64,000 bases of DNA, taken from contig CM065378.1 in NCBI GenBank assembly GCA_033060915.1, positions 14,269,501-14,333,500 on the forward strand, in the 5' to 3' direction. The translations under genes and the position numbers were made by a program. Position 1 is the first letter of the stretch; each line of letters opens with the position of its first letter. Positions 41,566-53,585 of the stretch are shown in pieces. The stretch is from Euryodendron excelsum. Taxonomy: Eukaryota > Streptophyta > Magnoliopsida > Ericales > Pentaphylacaceae. The notes beneath the pieces are model-generated. The model was given only the letters and a program-made list of their open reading frames with translations. It did not search any database and had not been told where the DNA came from.

Positions 41566-44500
41566 ATGCCTCCTTCTCCGGCAATGAGATGTTCCCCTGG
41601 GAGAGAGCTCAGGGGAGACAATCACAAAAGAGGGCGCAGTCTTGAGGGAGGAATACTCGTCAGGGAAAAAGATGATGATCTTGCTCTGTTCAATGAGATG
41701 CAGACACGAGAAAGTGACAATTTCTTGCTTCAGTCAAACGATGATTTTGAAGATGCATTCTGTAAGTTTCCATTACTGATGCCTGTTAAAATTTGGTTTT
41801 TGGCTTCCCTCTTATGAGAAGTATGGAATTTAGATTTTGTGTGTTTCCTCTGGCTGATAATTACTTGTTTTCATATTTGATTTTGACTTGATTTTCGTAG
41901 CCACAAAACTGAGATACTTCTCAGATTCTAAGCTTGGAATCTCCATTCCTGCACGAGGTGAGAGCAGTGTCCTGCTTAATGCTGATGGGGAGAAGAATGA
42001 CTATGATTGGTGGGTCAATTATTTTTTCTTTTGATCCTATAAACTTACATTGTTTAGTTGCTGGTATTTGCTTCAGCATGATGCATCACAAGCTTTGTTG
42101 ATTTGTTGTTTGGGGGTATGCCCTAAGGTTGCCCTTCTGGGTTATGTGGCTGTTCCCTAATCGTGTACTTAGTTGGTCACTAAGTTTTGTTATTGCCTTG
42201 CAACATAAATAAATTTCCAGCAGGAGGAAGTTGTTTGCATTCATGCATTTAGATAGGTTGAAAAATAAAGTTTCTCACCACAAAAGTGCTAATTATGGCG
42301 TCTACAACTAGTCATTTTGGAAACTACATTAATTATCCGTAATGAATGCGTATTATTCTTTGTAAATGTTTACATTGCTTTCATTATTTTCTAAATTGCA
42401 TGTCGCTGGTCTCACTACATCACCATTCCTCATTTTGATCTAATATGTGATCTTGTTAAATTAAAGGTTGTTAACTCCTCCTGACACCCCTCTCTTCCCT
42501 TCTCTGGATGATGAGACGCCTCTGGTTACACTTGCACAGAGGGGAAGACCTCGAAGTCAACCTATCACAATCTCAAGATCATCCACGGTAGGTCATTTAT
42601 TCAATTCAGTGGGACGAATATTGCAGTCAGTGGTACATATATTTACTTATACATACCAGTTGCGTTTTTTAAACAACGTGTTCAAGTTTTTTTAATCCTT
42701 TTAATACAATAACACCTCTAATGTCTTTATTGCAGATGGAGAAGAGTCACAGAAGTAGTAGAGGCAGTGAAAGTCCTAATCGCTTAAGCCCATCTCCTCG
42801 GTCTGGGAATAGCATTGCCCAAACAAGGGGAAGGCCATCTTCAGCACCTCATTCTGATTCTGGTACAAGTAGTTTACGCCATGCTACCCCTTCACGGAGA
42901 CCGTCTCCCCCACCAAGTAAACCATCAACAACTGGTCCAAGGTCTTTGACACCAACTCCTCAGAGGAGCCCAGGGTCTGGTGGTACTGTGTCCTCATCTG
43001 GCGTAAGGGGTACCTCCCCTATGAAGACAAGTCGAGGTAACTCGGCATCACCAAAAATAAGGGCATGGCAAACAAATATTCCAGGTTTTTCCTCAGATGC
43101 ACCTCCTAATCTACGTACTTCATTGGCTGATCGACCGGCATCGTATGTGAGGGGTTCCTCACCGGCATCCAAAAATGGTAGGGATTCATCCTCCAGATCT
43201 GGCAGACATTCAATGTCTCCAACTGCTTCTAGAAGCACCAGTTCATTACATAATCATGATCAGGACCGATTTAGCTCCCACACTAAAGGTTCTGTTGCAT
43301 CATCTGGTGATGATGATGTAGACTCTCTACAATCTGTTCCTGTGAGTACCTCAGGCGGCTCAATTTCAAGGAGAGTTGCTGCATATCCGAGTAATAGAGC
43401 TCCGTCCTTTTCCAAGAAGCCAACTAAAACAATGCTCTCGAGTTCTGCTCCAAAAAGATCCTTTGACTCAGCACTTCGACAAATGGTACTTATTTTCAGT
43501 TTCTTTTGGACTGTGACGATATTTACTCATGATTGGGTTTATGTTTGTCAACATTAATAGATTTGCAAAAGACTAGAAAAACTCACACGGTATGTTCAAA
43601 TTTTCATGGCGTATATTTTAGACATGATCACGGATCTGAAAGAAAATTTAGGAGACGTTTTGATGTCAAATAGAAATTTAATGGCTCCATTAGCATTATA
43701 CTTGGCATTCCCTGTAGAATTCATTGAAGGGAGATTATGTGGAAAAGGGCATCCTTCTTATAGATAAGGTTAAATGATATTAATTTTGGAGTTTTTAGGT
43801 AACTAGAGGTGATCACATACCAAGAAATACTGTGAACTGTCCATTTTTCCTGATTGCCCATTTCTGTCAGTAAATATTTAATAAAAAAATGGATTAGATA
43901 TTGCAGTCTGTCCTTCAAATTTAAGGCACTTCCAAATACACCTCGAGAGTTATTATGTTGTACGTCATTTGACATGACACTACTATTATGATTCGTATAT
44001 TATGTTGCAGTAGGTAAATAAATTAGACATGCATGCAGATTCTTTGGTTTGGCAACTCTAAAAAGTTACCATTTGAGGGCAGTGTGTAATTGATGAGGAT
44101 TTTGAAACTTGGTGCTATTGAATTCAGAGAACATTTAGATTTTGCATGGGATTAACTCTGTCTACATTGGCAATGAATTAATGAAAACCCCAAAGATGTT
44201 CTGTTTTTAATCTTAGTCCATACAGGATGAGGGTGTCTAAGGACTGCTGTTCAAACTAAGGAAAATCAACATAAAAGAGTTTCATAACGGAATCTGCATA
44301 TTGTCAGTATTGTTTAGTTTTCTGATGTGTCACCTTGCACTTAGAATTGTTCATGCATAATCCACATTAGGCCACATCTGAAGGGGAAATTGCTATTGAA
44401 TCTTTTTTTATAGGATCATCGGAAAGGTCCTCAGAATATGTTTAGGCCACTCTTATCTAGTGTGCCCAGTTCCACCTTTTATGTTGGGAAAGCAAGTGCT

Positions 44501-47500
44501 GCACATCGTGCTATGGTATCCAGGAACTCCTCAGTCACAACTAGCAGCAATGCAAGTTCTGATCAAGGTACAAGTGGTGCACATGATACTGAGGGAAGTG
44601 ACCTGAACCAGGATGATATGGCTGGTGAATGTGGAAAGGCACCATATCCTGATGTTCAGGATGATGTATTTTCCTTTGAGAAGTCAGATGCTGTAAATGA
44701 AGATATTGGTCGTGGAGTCCATGATGGATCACCTAATGTTCAGTGTGGTGATTTTAGTGGAGGTCCTGTAGTTGATTCTCAACTCGGTGACTGTGGAAAC
44801 TTCAACTACCATAGCACTACTACAGAAATCACTGCAACTTATGGAGGTTTGGAGGTGAAGGGTAATTTTCCAGAAGTTGATAGTGCAAAAGAAATGGCAC
44901 TCTGTTCTAGATGTGGCCTTAGGTATAATGACATTGAATTAACAGAGGGAGACTTGAAACTTTGTCCGGACTGCAGGTCTTCCGATGAACCCTTGATTGC
45001 CACTACTCCAATGCCAATAGTTTCCGAGAACTCCCCAAGTGTGTCCATGAAGATTTCAGGTGAACAGAAGTCATTTGATGCAATGGAGCCCATGATTGCT
45101 GTACCTGAAACTTCAGAAGTGACTAATATGGCTGAAGGAAGGGCTGCTCAACATGAGGAGAATGTTCAGGAAATCCACACTTCCTATGCCGAACAGAGCC
45201 TGAATTTATCATCAGAAAATTCTCTTGCACATACACTGGCAATGGAAGATACGTGGAGGATAGCAAAGCAGCAGGTTATAGGCCAACCGAATGTAGGCTA
45301 TAACCCATCTGATGGTGACATTGGGGCTCAGCAAATGCAGCAGTTAAGTGACTATCCAAATTTAAAGCTTGACATTTCAGAAGGCACAGGCATTTCCATA
45401 CTGCTGAAGAGGTCAAGCAGCGGCAAGGGGCCCATTGTCCAAGGCAGGACTTTTACTGCAACTAGCATTTCTTATGATGATCCATCCTATGTGAGAGGCG
45501 GTGGAACATGCATGAGAAGCTCCCTTGGACAGGGCAGTACCTCTGCATCATCCTCGGTGGACTTGGGCTCAGCTAGGCAAACAGGGAGTCGTATGCAGCG
45601 GCAGTTAAGTAGCAGGAAATCTGATATTGAAACTTATAGGTATGATATAAACGCAAAGCACCAACGCACAGGGTCATCTTTATCCGGAACTTCGAGTTAT
45701 GCTTTCCAAGGTTTGGGTCTTGCAACGAGCATGCATGAAGAAAATATGGAGGTTGCTGTTGCCCATGTTGAAAACGTGGGTGTAGGCAGAACAAATTCAG
45801 TTACTCAAGAGCAGTCGCTGGTTTCAAAAAGCGCAGGAGTGGATGGTACATGCACTGAAGTTGACTGCAACAATCACTGGGGAACAGTGATTGCTTCTAC
45901 CTCAGAATTGTCAACACATACCATAAACAACTATTTAGGTGATAGTTCAGTTGCTTTTTCAAATGTTGAAGATTCTCCTTCAGACGGGAATGGTGAAGTC
46001 TTCCAAAATGATGCAAAGAGTTTATCAGATCGAGAAGCATCAGCTGTGACTCTGGAGCCTTCTCCTGTAGAGGAAGATATCATACCAAATTCTGTTGTTG
46101 ATAGGGTGGATGTTGCAGATGTTTCCACTCAGAGTTCATTGGATAAATTACCAGAAATACAAATTGAAAATGGTGAACTGCGTTCACCTGGTTTTCAGTC
46201 TGATGTTGTTTCCACAAACTCAAAGAGCACCGTGGATGAGTTAGTGGAGCCTCCTGTTGCTACTGCATCTGCTAGGGATATAACAGCTTCAGTTGCGGAG
46301 TCTGACACCTTGGATCATGCACTTGGCATCCTTGGTATGTACATCTTGCATCGTAACTGGTGTTGACCCTTTTATTGTTTGTCTTTTTATGTTTTTCTCC
46401 TTTCTCATAGTCATATCTAATTTATTAGATTCATCAGGTATTTTTTATATTTATTATTGCCACATTATAAGTCACACCCACGCCTAATTAGGTGTCAATA
46501 ACACCTTCTTAAGATCAGTGGACCGCACAGGTCACCAATCTGCGAACGTCACCTAGTAATAATCCAAAGAAGTATGTCTTATAAAGCATTTGAAAACATC
46601 ATTAATACTACGACCATCCTTTACTCACCTTATATGCATAAAGAGAACTACTAAACTCACAAATATTTGCTACGTGAAAATGTAAATAAACTCTAAAGAT
46701 TTTTCACCAAAGTGTACAACATGTACAAGATTTACAACTCAACTAGTAGAGCTCCTCAAAGCTCATCAACTCAACACCAGAAGCAGTGGACTAGACATCA
46801 CCATTTATTCCTACAAAACAATCTGTGTGGGCATGAGCTTGTCATCTCGCTCACTAAGATAATCAAACTCATAAAGAATAAATATTATATAAACACCGAA
46901 TTAATCACCAATAGATAATCCACCTTTCAATAATATGTAATCATACACCTGTCACCATCATTAATGAGAAATGTCTCGTGTAATGCAACATCTCCTGTAA
47001 TGCAATATTTGATGTCACCACATATGCACACCGTTTTGATAACAATACCCAATTCATGGTTGGCAAGTTATCTAAGTCTACCATGACATTCTTTAGGTTA
47101 GTCTAACATGACATAACCTCACCAGTGCAATGCAAGTTATGTACATAATGTATGTTGTATGCAATGTCTCCACATAATCCAACACCATCATCAATAATAA
47201 TACAAATAAGATAATAAGATATTCAATTCAATAGGATTAAGAATATCTTTAACCCCCACCTCATTTCTTTGTATAAAGCAAAAGTTGCATCATTCTTTAG
47301 GTGGAACTAAAGTGTCTTTAGCGGCTTCTGAACCTATTATACGCCACAACATCATACTTATCAAATTATATAATTGCTCACAATCCATGTATGTTCATAG
47401 CTTATAATTCACCAATATAAGAGATGACACTTCAAATAACATATTAAAAACTTAAAGGAAAAGTATCAACACTTTAGACAAAGTATCAACTCTTTAAACG

Positions 47501-50500
47501 TAGGTGTCAACCCTTCCAACATGAGGTGTTGGCCCTTGAAGATAGTATGCAAACAAAAAGAATTCCAGTGAGACCCGCCAATAGGCGCACTTACCCGCAT
47601 TGACACGCTCATTCCAGTGAGCTCCGCCAATAGGCGCACTCCACCCCGCACTGGCATGCTCATTCTAGTGAGCTCCGCCAATAGGTGCACTCCACCCCGC
47701 ACTGGCACGCTCATGGTTCGAGAATGATGCATCCAAAATAGGGTTTTAGGTAACTTTAACTAATCCAACACATTTCAAAGTCTCCTAAGGTCTTGAATGT
47801 GGTTCTAAAGTCTCAAACAAGGCTACAAATATCAAAACATGAACATTACAAATGATTCTAAGTTTGTCTCTAACGTGAAATCTCTAATTCTTGGATCTAA
47901 TTCCACAATTCCAAAAGCATGAAGAGGTCTTTCTAAATGCAACAATCAATTTAATACATGAAAACAATCATGGTCTTGGAATTCCTTACCTCCAACAAAG
48001 AGTACAAAAACCTTCTCCCTCAATCTCCTTTTCTTATCTTCTTTTCTTTCGTTTCTCTCTTCTTTTCTCACACTTTCTCTTTTGCCAAACACATGTTACT
48101 ACACAAGCACCTCCCTTCTCTCTCCTGTCTTGTCTTGATGCAAACACTGTAGCAATAACCTTGTATCTAATTGCATACATGTCAAACACACACATATGGT
48201 GTAGATGAATCATGCACCTAATTATATGATGAAGCACACACCTATGTGGCACTTAAACAATAGGACACCTAGCACCTTGATTAGTGATAATTAATCCTCG
48301 CTTAAGTTAATTAACCACGTTTAAGTGTAAATGAAAGTGCAAGAGGATTATGAACATTAAACCGTGTCACCCAAGCACCTTGATTAAGCTAATCAACATA
48401 TAATTAAACTTAATGTTTCTAATGAATGCATGGATGTCACATTATATTTCAAGGAACAGGGTATGTTAGGCAATATATAAAATCTTTTTGAACCATCTAC
48501 AATTCTCGAATTAACTGAAGGTAGGCTGACTCTAGTCCACCATTTGGGATCAGCTACATGAATCTTGTTTCCAATTCCACTAACCTATAAAAGATTATCT
48601 GTATGTCTAAAAGTACTTGAGAATATTAATGAGCTTCTCTTCTTACCAATTTATTGGTTTGATGTTTATATTTAGTTTAAATGATTACTGCTATTGTAGT
48701 AATCAAATAGAAAGTTGCACAGATCATTAATAATAGTTTCTTCAGTTTAAACCAACTTGATGTAACATAGCATTTGTCCCAAATAATGTAGGGTGGGCTA
48801 ACAATGCTGGACAGCGATTTTAGTGTATACCAGGCCATGATTTTGTTAAATTATTCTCATGAAATACCCCCAAGTATTTATGGAATAATTTTGATTTCTT
48901 TTTTAAACAGTGGATGTGCAACATGCATCTTTTGAGCATACTCTTTTCTGGTCGAACAGATTGAAAATATGTCCTTTTCCTAAAGCAAGCTGAGACATTG
49001 CTTGCTTACTTTTTCAAATTTCTCTCACAAACTATGCTGCTGGGGGATGTAGTCTAATGTCTTCATTTTCTGTTACCTATTACCTGATAATGCCACCTTT
49101 ATGGTCTTGCTTACACTTGTAAACCCAGGATTATGTCAAGATGACTTACCCACTTTACTCACTACATAGGAAGGGAAAAGAGACTTTCTAATGGATTTTT
49201 AGTTTTTCTGACATTCTCCTTCCTTTCTTCTTTTTTGTTTCCTTCAGAATTTTGAGGTGGAATGGGGAGGTTGGGTTGAGGAACCAACTTATCCATTGAT
49301 TGCTATCTTGGGATTAGTTATCAGAGTTGTGGTTATTACATATCATGGGTGTCAGTTGATAGAAGCTTGAAGGTTCTTCCTGAGTTGGATAGCAAAAATT
49401 AATTTGCCTTTTTAGTCTGAGTGAGATACTGTAAAGCTGGCGCTCATGGCTCTGATGTGTCATTTTGTATTATACCAAATCCTTGACATATGATATTATA
49501 TGTGAAAATACAAATAACACATATATAGGCATAGGTGTGCATTTGTCATAATATGAACTATAATAAAGCTTTGAATTTAACCTTAACATCTATTCTTAAA
49601 TGAAGTGTGATTTTAGAGAAGGAATGAAAGGTACGCTTTATGGCTGTCTCCTAATGGAGCAGCCATGGGTTCATTTGATCATGTTAAACATGAAGTGAAC
49701 TACAGTGATACCTTTTACAAAAATGTAAGTCTATAAATTTACCAAAGATCTCTGATTTAATGGGTAATATGAGTTAGTAGATCTGTTAAAGATTCTTAGA
49801 GTGAATAGTTAGTAAATTTAATTAACTTAAGCTTTTTGGATAGAAGAAAACAACCAGGAGATATCAAATAGATTATTTTATGGCATATGTTAATTGACTT
49901 GTGTTAGTATTTGAAAACTGTCTGTGTATGGATGCCTGGTGCACCAGCTCTGAGGATTTTCGTGCTTGCTCAATACAAATTGCTATGGTCCGTATCTTTG
50001 TCAGTTGTTCGTAATTGGATATGTAATTGGGCAGTGGGCACAGATCAACTGCTTTTGATCCCATTAGTTGCTACTTTTTAGTAGAGGCATGTTTTTTGAT
50101 GTGTTTTACTTACAAAAGAAGTTAAATATATTTTTATTTTTGAAGTCTAATATGTTGGCTTTAAGGGGGCCAACAATCGACTTTTAACTCGGTTGAATCT
50201 TATGGAGGACCCACATGGAGTACGTGACTGGCCAACCCGTAGCGCTTACATGGCGCAAACCCTCATGCCCACTTACTACTTAGTGCAGAGCTCTGCGCTG
50301 CTAAGGTATAAGGAAATAAAGTTGCCCCTTGACTAACATCAATTGTTTTTGGTGCAGTGGAAAGTGCTTAATCCTAAATCTGATATCAGAGTGAGGTCAC
50401 GGGTTCGAGTCCCAAGGTCGTTGCTTTTGGGGGGGTTGAAAGGGGGGGGGGGGGGGGGGGGCGGAGATTTTTTGATTTTATGGGGGCTAGTAATCGACCT

Positions 50501-53500
50501 TTGACTTGATTGGGTCTTATGGGGACCCACGTGGAGTATGTGACTGGCTAACTCGTGACGTTTATATGGCGCAGACTTTCATGCCCACCTGCCACTTAGT
50601 ACGGTGCTAAGGCATAAGGAAATAAAGTTGCGTCTTGACTAACAGTAATTGTTTTTGGTGCAGTGATAAGCGCTTGATCCTAAACCAATTGTTAGTCTAG
50701 GTGGCAACTCAAGAGGGGGGTGAATTGGGTTTAAACAATAATTCAACAAATAATTTCAGATTTAAAAATTGTAACTAAATATTCAAACAAATATTAATGA
50801 ATTAATAATATGTTGTAAATAAATGCAAGCAATTCAAACTATAAAGTAAATGAGATAGAGAGAACAGAATACGACACCAAGATTTATCGTGGTTCAACTT
50901 CAACTCCACCTCAATTTTTGCTTTGATAACGTTTGAATTTGAAAATGTCTATAAGAGAAAAGTTGTAGACATGGAAGTCAACTTTTCAGAACCTCAAGAA
51001 TTAGGTCGATCCAATGATCAGATCAAAAATTATGATCAAATCACTTGAGTTGTCTCCTAACTGGCATATTTGAATTTCTGCACAGCTATGCCACTTTGCA
51101 TAAGCTTTTTCATATAGTAAACATTCAATTTTGAAAATCTCTATAAGATATGAAATATAGATATGGACGTTATCTTTCCATATCCTCAAAAATCAAAGCA
51201 TTTAAAGATCAAAGTCAAAAGATATGAGAGAAATACTCAGACTGTCTCCTAGCCGTTATCATTGAATTTCTGCTTCATTAAGTCTTCTTTCACCTTGTAT
51301 TTCACCCATATAACATTTAAATTTGAAATTTCATATAACATATCAAATGTATATATGGATGTTAGATTTTCTTAACTTCAAGAATTAGATCATTTGGACT
51401 TATGGATCAAAAGATATGATCAAATAATCATGACTGCCTCCAAACTGTCATATTTTGAATTTTAAATCCAATAAGTCACCTTGTAACTCATTTTCGTCTC
51501 ACAAAATGTTATTTTCATGAACACTTCATAAAATACCGAAATTAGACATTTGAGTCTTCTTTATAATGCCATAAGAATCAGATCAATCCAGCAGTTAGAT
51601 CAAAAGATATGGACAAAATACTATGGTTATATCATAGGATATAGTTTCATCAAATTTTCAACCTTAGAAGACAATTATGTTATCTAATTTTCTTCCTTGA
51701 ATTAAGTTTCCTTAAAACATGATTCTCAAATATTTAGATATTACTTTTCAAGTGTTGATCACTCTTTCAAGTGCTTCATAATCCTGCAAAACTTTATTAT
51801 ACCAACTAGATCAAGAATTAAAAGCATTAAATATATTTAATCAAGAAAACATTTATAAATCAAAGTAAGTTATCATCAAAACCATATATAAAACTTCACA
51901 TGAACAAACTTAGGGCTAACGTAATAGACTTCTTTTGTAATTGGTGGACATTTTACGGTTTTAGTTGTATTATTCAGTTAGGGATCTCACACTTTTTGTG
52001 GTGTGCAGAATATGTGGATTTATTGAAAGTGTAGCAGATGAATAATTGCACCTCGTCCTGGAAGTACAATGTTTCACACGTTATGAGCTTTTAGTGGGAA
52101 TTTTGAAATTTTTGAAAGTCTTTTGTTTTTGATGTTGCTTTTATTGATTTCATTCCAATGGGGAAGATCTTTTATGGTTATTTAGCTTTGAAATCTTTTA
52201 CTAGTTTCTTTGGGTTTGTGTGTAGTTCGTTGCTTGCTTGCTTTTTGCTGAACCTGCATGAAATGACTCCAAATACTTATAACTTAGAACCCGACCACGG
52301 CCGCCCCCAACCCCCCCCGGCGGGTTCTCTTCTCTCTTTTCCTTGCCCCTTCCTCCTCCTCATCTTACATTTCAGTTGTTTTGCTCTATAGTTATTACTA
52401 GCGATCTCTCAGTTGGATGAATAATTAAATGAGTATAATAACTACTGAACTTTTTATCAGTGACTCTATACTTTCACATGTAGTTCTTTATGAGCCCAGT
52501 TGGCAGAGAGCATTTCTAATCTTTTAGTTTTCTATGCCCATCCTTGAACAAATTTATAATGGGATTGTGATGAATGATATCAATGCCTAAAGATTCATAT
52601 TTTGATTTATTACACTATCCTAATTTAGTTCTTGGAAAAGATAGTAGACCACGTACTCAATGGTGTGGTGAGCTGAGTCTTGCGCGATGTGTCAAACTGG
52701 TTATTCTGAGTTGGGTTTCTTTTAGTTGTTATTTGCGAACTTTTTATTCCTTTTAATGTATAGTTTTTTTTCTGCTTCAATTCGTACTCAAGAAAACTCC
52801 GGTTTCCACGTGCTGGGGATCTGTCTCATTGTGTTGCTTCTGTTCTATGTATTTGACATCAAAATGTTCTACCCATAGCTTTAAATTTTGAATTGATCTT
52901 ATTTCAGTTGATGTCAAACTTCGACCTGTTCCCCCAAACCCTCTCTCCCTCTTGCAGCAGGGGCAGAGACAGCTGGGAGAAAGTGTTTACCAGTTTTGTA
53001 TTTTGTTATGCACTCCCCACTATTCTTGTCTTAAACATCTTAGTTAGTCAAAACTTGGCCTTGAGATTGTACGAATATGAATTGGCTTTGATGAAAACAA
53101 ACTGATTCAATGAATGTATTTACTTGAATACTCAGTCAAAATTCTCTTCTGTGACAGAGGAATCAACTATAACAATTGAGGGCCATGGTGACACTGAGGC
53201 AAGAAGCCTGACGTTGGAAGAAGCAAGAGATACACTACACTTCTGCAGCTCTATCGTTTACAATCTGGCTTATGAGGCTGCAACCATAGCAATGGAAAAG
53301 GAAAACCTGGTCCCGTTGGAGGGCTCACGTCCCACGGTGACGATATTGGGAAATTCAAATTCTGATATTAAGAATCCACGTGGCAGAACTGCTGGCAAAC
53401 GCACTTCTAAGTCCAAAAAAGCGAGGCAGAGGCTGGTAGAAACGGACATGAAACCCCCTTATGGCAGCACTGACATTGATGAGAATTTGGATGTATCTAC

Positions 53501-53585
53501 TACGCGTATTGTTGGGGTTCCCAATAAGGGTGATGGTATGAAGCCTCCAAAGCTAGAGTCCAAGTGCAATTGCACAGTAATGTGA
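41566..53585 (+). CDS. Large Ser/Pro-rich basic protein with CaaX-like C-terminus (BPP-like family)
   Basis: Six exons: 41566-41761, 41901-42009, 42467-42587, 42736-43485, 44414-46334, 53158-53585, all GT-AG and in phase, giving 1174 residues. Order: acidic N-terminus with [20 protein letters not shown]; Ser/Pro/Arg-rich low-complexity region (about 120-390) holding [20 protein letters not shown] with W253, then [13 protein letters not shown]; CxxC-x16-CxxC zinc-ribbon-like cluster (C556, C559, C576, C579); long acidic/Ser-rich stretch; a conserved C-terminal block [20 protein letters not shown]. It ends KCNCTVM, whose last four residues fit a farnesylation CaaX box. The WQ-NIPGFS region is shared, from memory, with plant basic proline-rich microtubule-associated proteins; the closest Arabidopsis gene may be At1g27850. 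Microtubule binding is inferred only. An in-frame stop (41548-41550) precedes the start codon. Confidence 0.85.
47562..47712 (+). repeat. Tandem repeat, about 51 bp x 3, in an intron
   Basis: Three copies (47562-47610, 47611-47661, 47662-47712) each contain AGTGAGCTCCGCCAATAGG and a GCACTGGCA-like end closing in GCTC. Copy 1 is two bases shorter and most diverged. The unit is much richer in G+C than the surrounding intron. The open frame on the minus strand (47466-47732) is a by-product of the in-phase period. Confidence 0.9.
50157..50696 (+). mobile_element. SINE-like tandem dimer with internal Pol III boxes
   Basis: Two diverged copies of a unit of about 310 bp (starting near 50157 and 50477) share AATCGACNTTTRACT, GAGTAYGTGACTGGC, CATGGCGCA/TATGGCGCAG, AGGAAATAAAGTTGC and the junction TTGTTTTTGGTGCAGTG. 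The junction of copy 1 leads into an A-box-like TGGTGCAGTGG (50350-50360) and a B-box GGTTCGAGTCC (50402-50412), the internal promoter spacing of tRNA-derived SINEs. A run of 20 G (50442-50461) separates the copies. No complete tRNA cloverleaf is evident. Confidence 0.65.
50442..50461 (+). repeat. 20-bp poly-G run
   Basis: Twenty consecutive G, preceded by GGGGGGGTTGAAA, lie between the two SINE-like units in the intron. Plus-strand G-runs of this length are rare in AT-rich plant DNA and are also prone to sequencing and assembly length errors. Confidence 0.95.
50694..51900 (+). mobile_element. Unclassified plant repeat (AGGGGGGTGAATTGGG type)
   Basis: Begins GTTAGTCTAGGTGGCAACTC, then AAGAGGGGGGTGAATTGGGT; contains ACACCAAGATTTATCGTGGT and ends near TTATCATCAAAACC. 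I recall this arrangement from a widespread plant repeat of uncertain class. The middle has several loosely repeated units mentioning GATCAAAAGATATGA and GACTGTCTCC. No coding frame. It directly abuts the second SINE-like copy. Confidence 0.5.

Larger units (their letters stand above)
46335..53157 (+). other. 6.8-kb last intron, packed with repeats
   Basis: Donor CTTG|GTATGT and acceptor TGTGACAG|AGGAA join in phase 1 to give [13 protein letters not shown]. The intron holds a 51-bp tandem repeat (47562-47712), a SINE-like dimer (50157-50696) and an unclassified repeat (50694-51900). A block at about 46480-48480 reads like old mobile-element sequence but was not classified. No nested gene was found: the frames inside are short and unmatched. 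A small extra exon cannot be excluded by eye. Confidence 0.75.

Noticed and set aside
43486..43557. Readthrough of exon 4 of the Ser/Pro-rich gene to a stop at 43557
   Set aside because: The extension is hydrophobic and unlike the family. Splicing at 43485 to 44414 restores the frame into the long fifth exon.
47466..47732. 88-codon minus-strand frame with repeated [12 protein letters not shown] segments
   Set aside because: It exists only because a 51-bp tandem repeat keeps phase; there is no other evidence for coding.
50345..50415. tRNA gene suggested by A- and B-box sequences
   Set aside because: The stretch between and after the boxes does not form acceptor, anticodon and T stems that I can pair, and the unit is repeated downstream without the boxes being kept intact. 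A SINE head explains it better.
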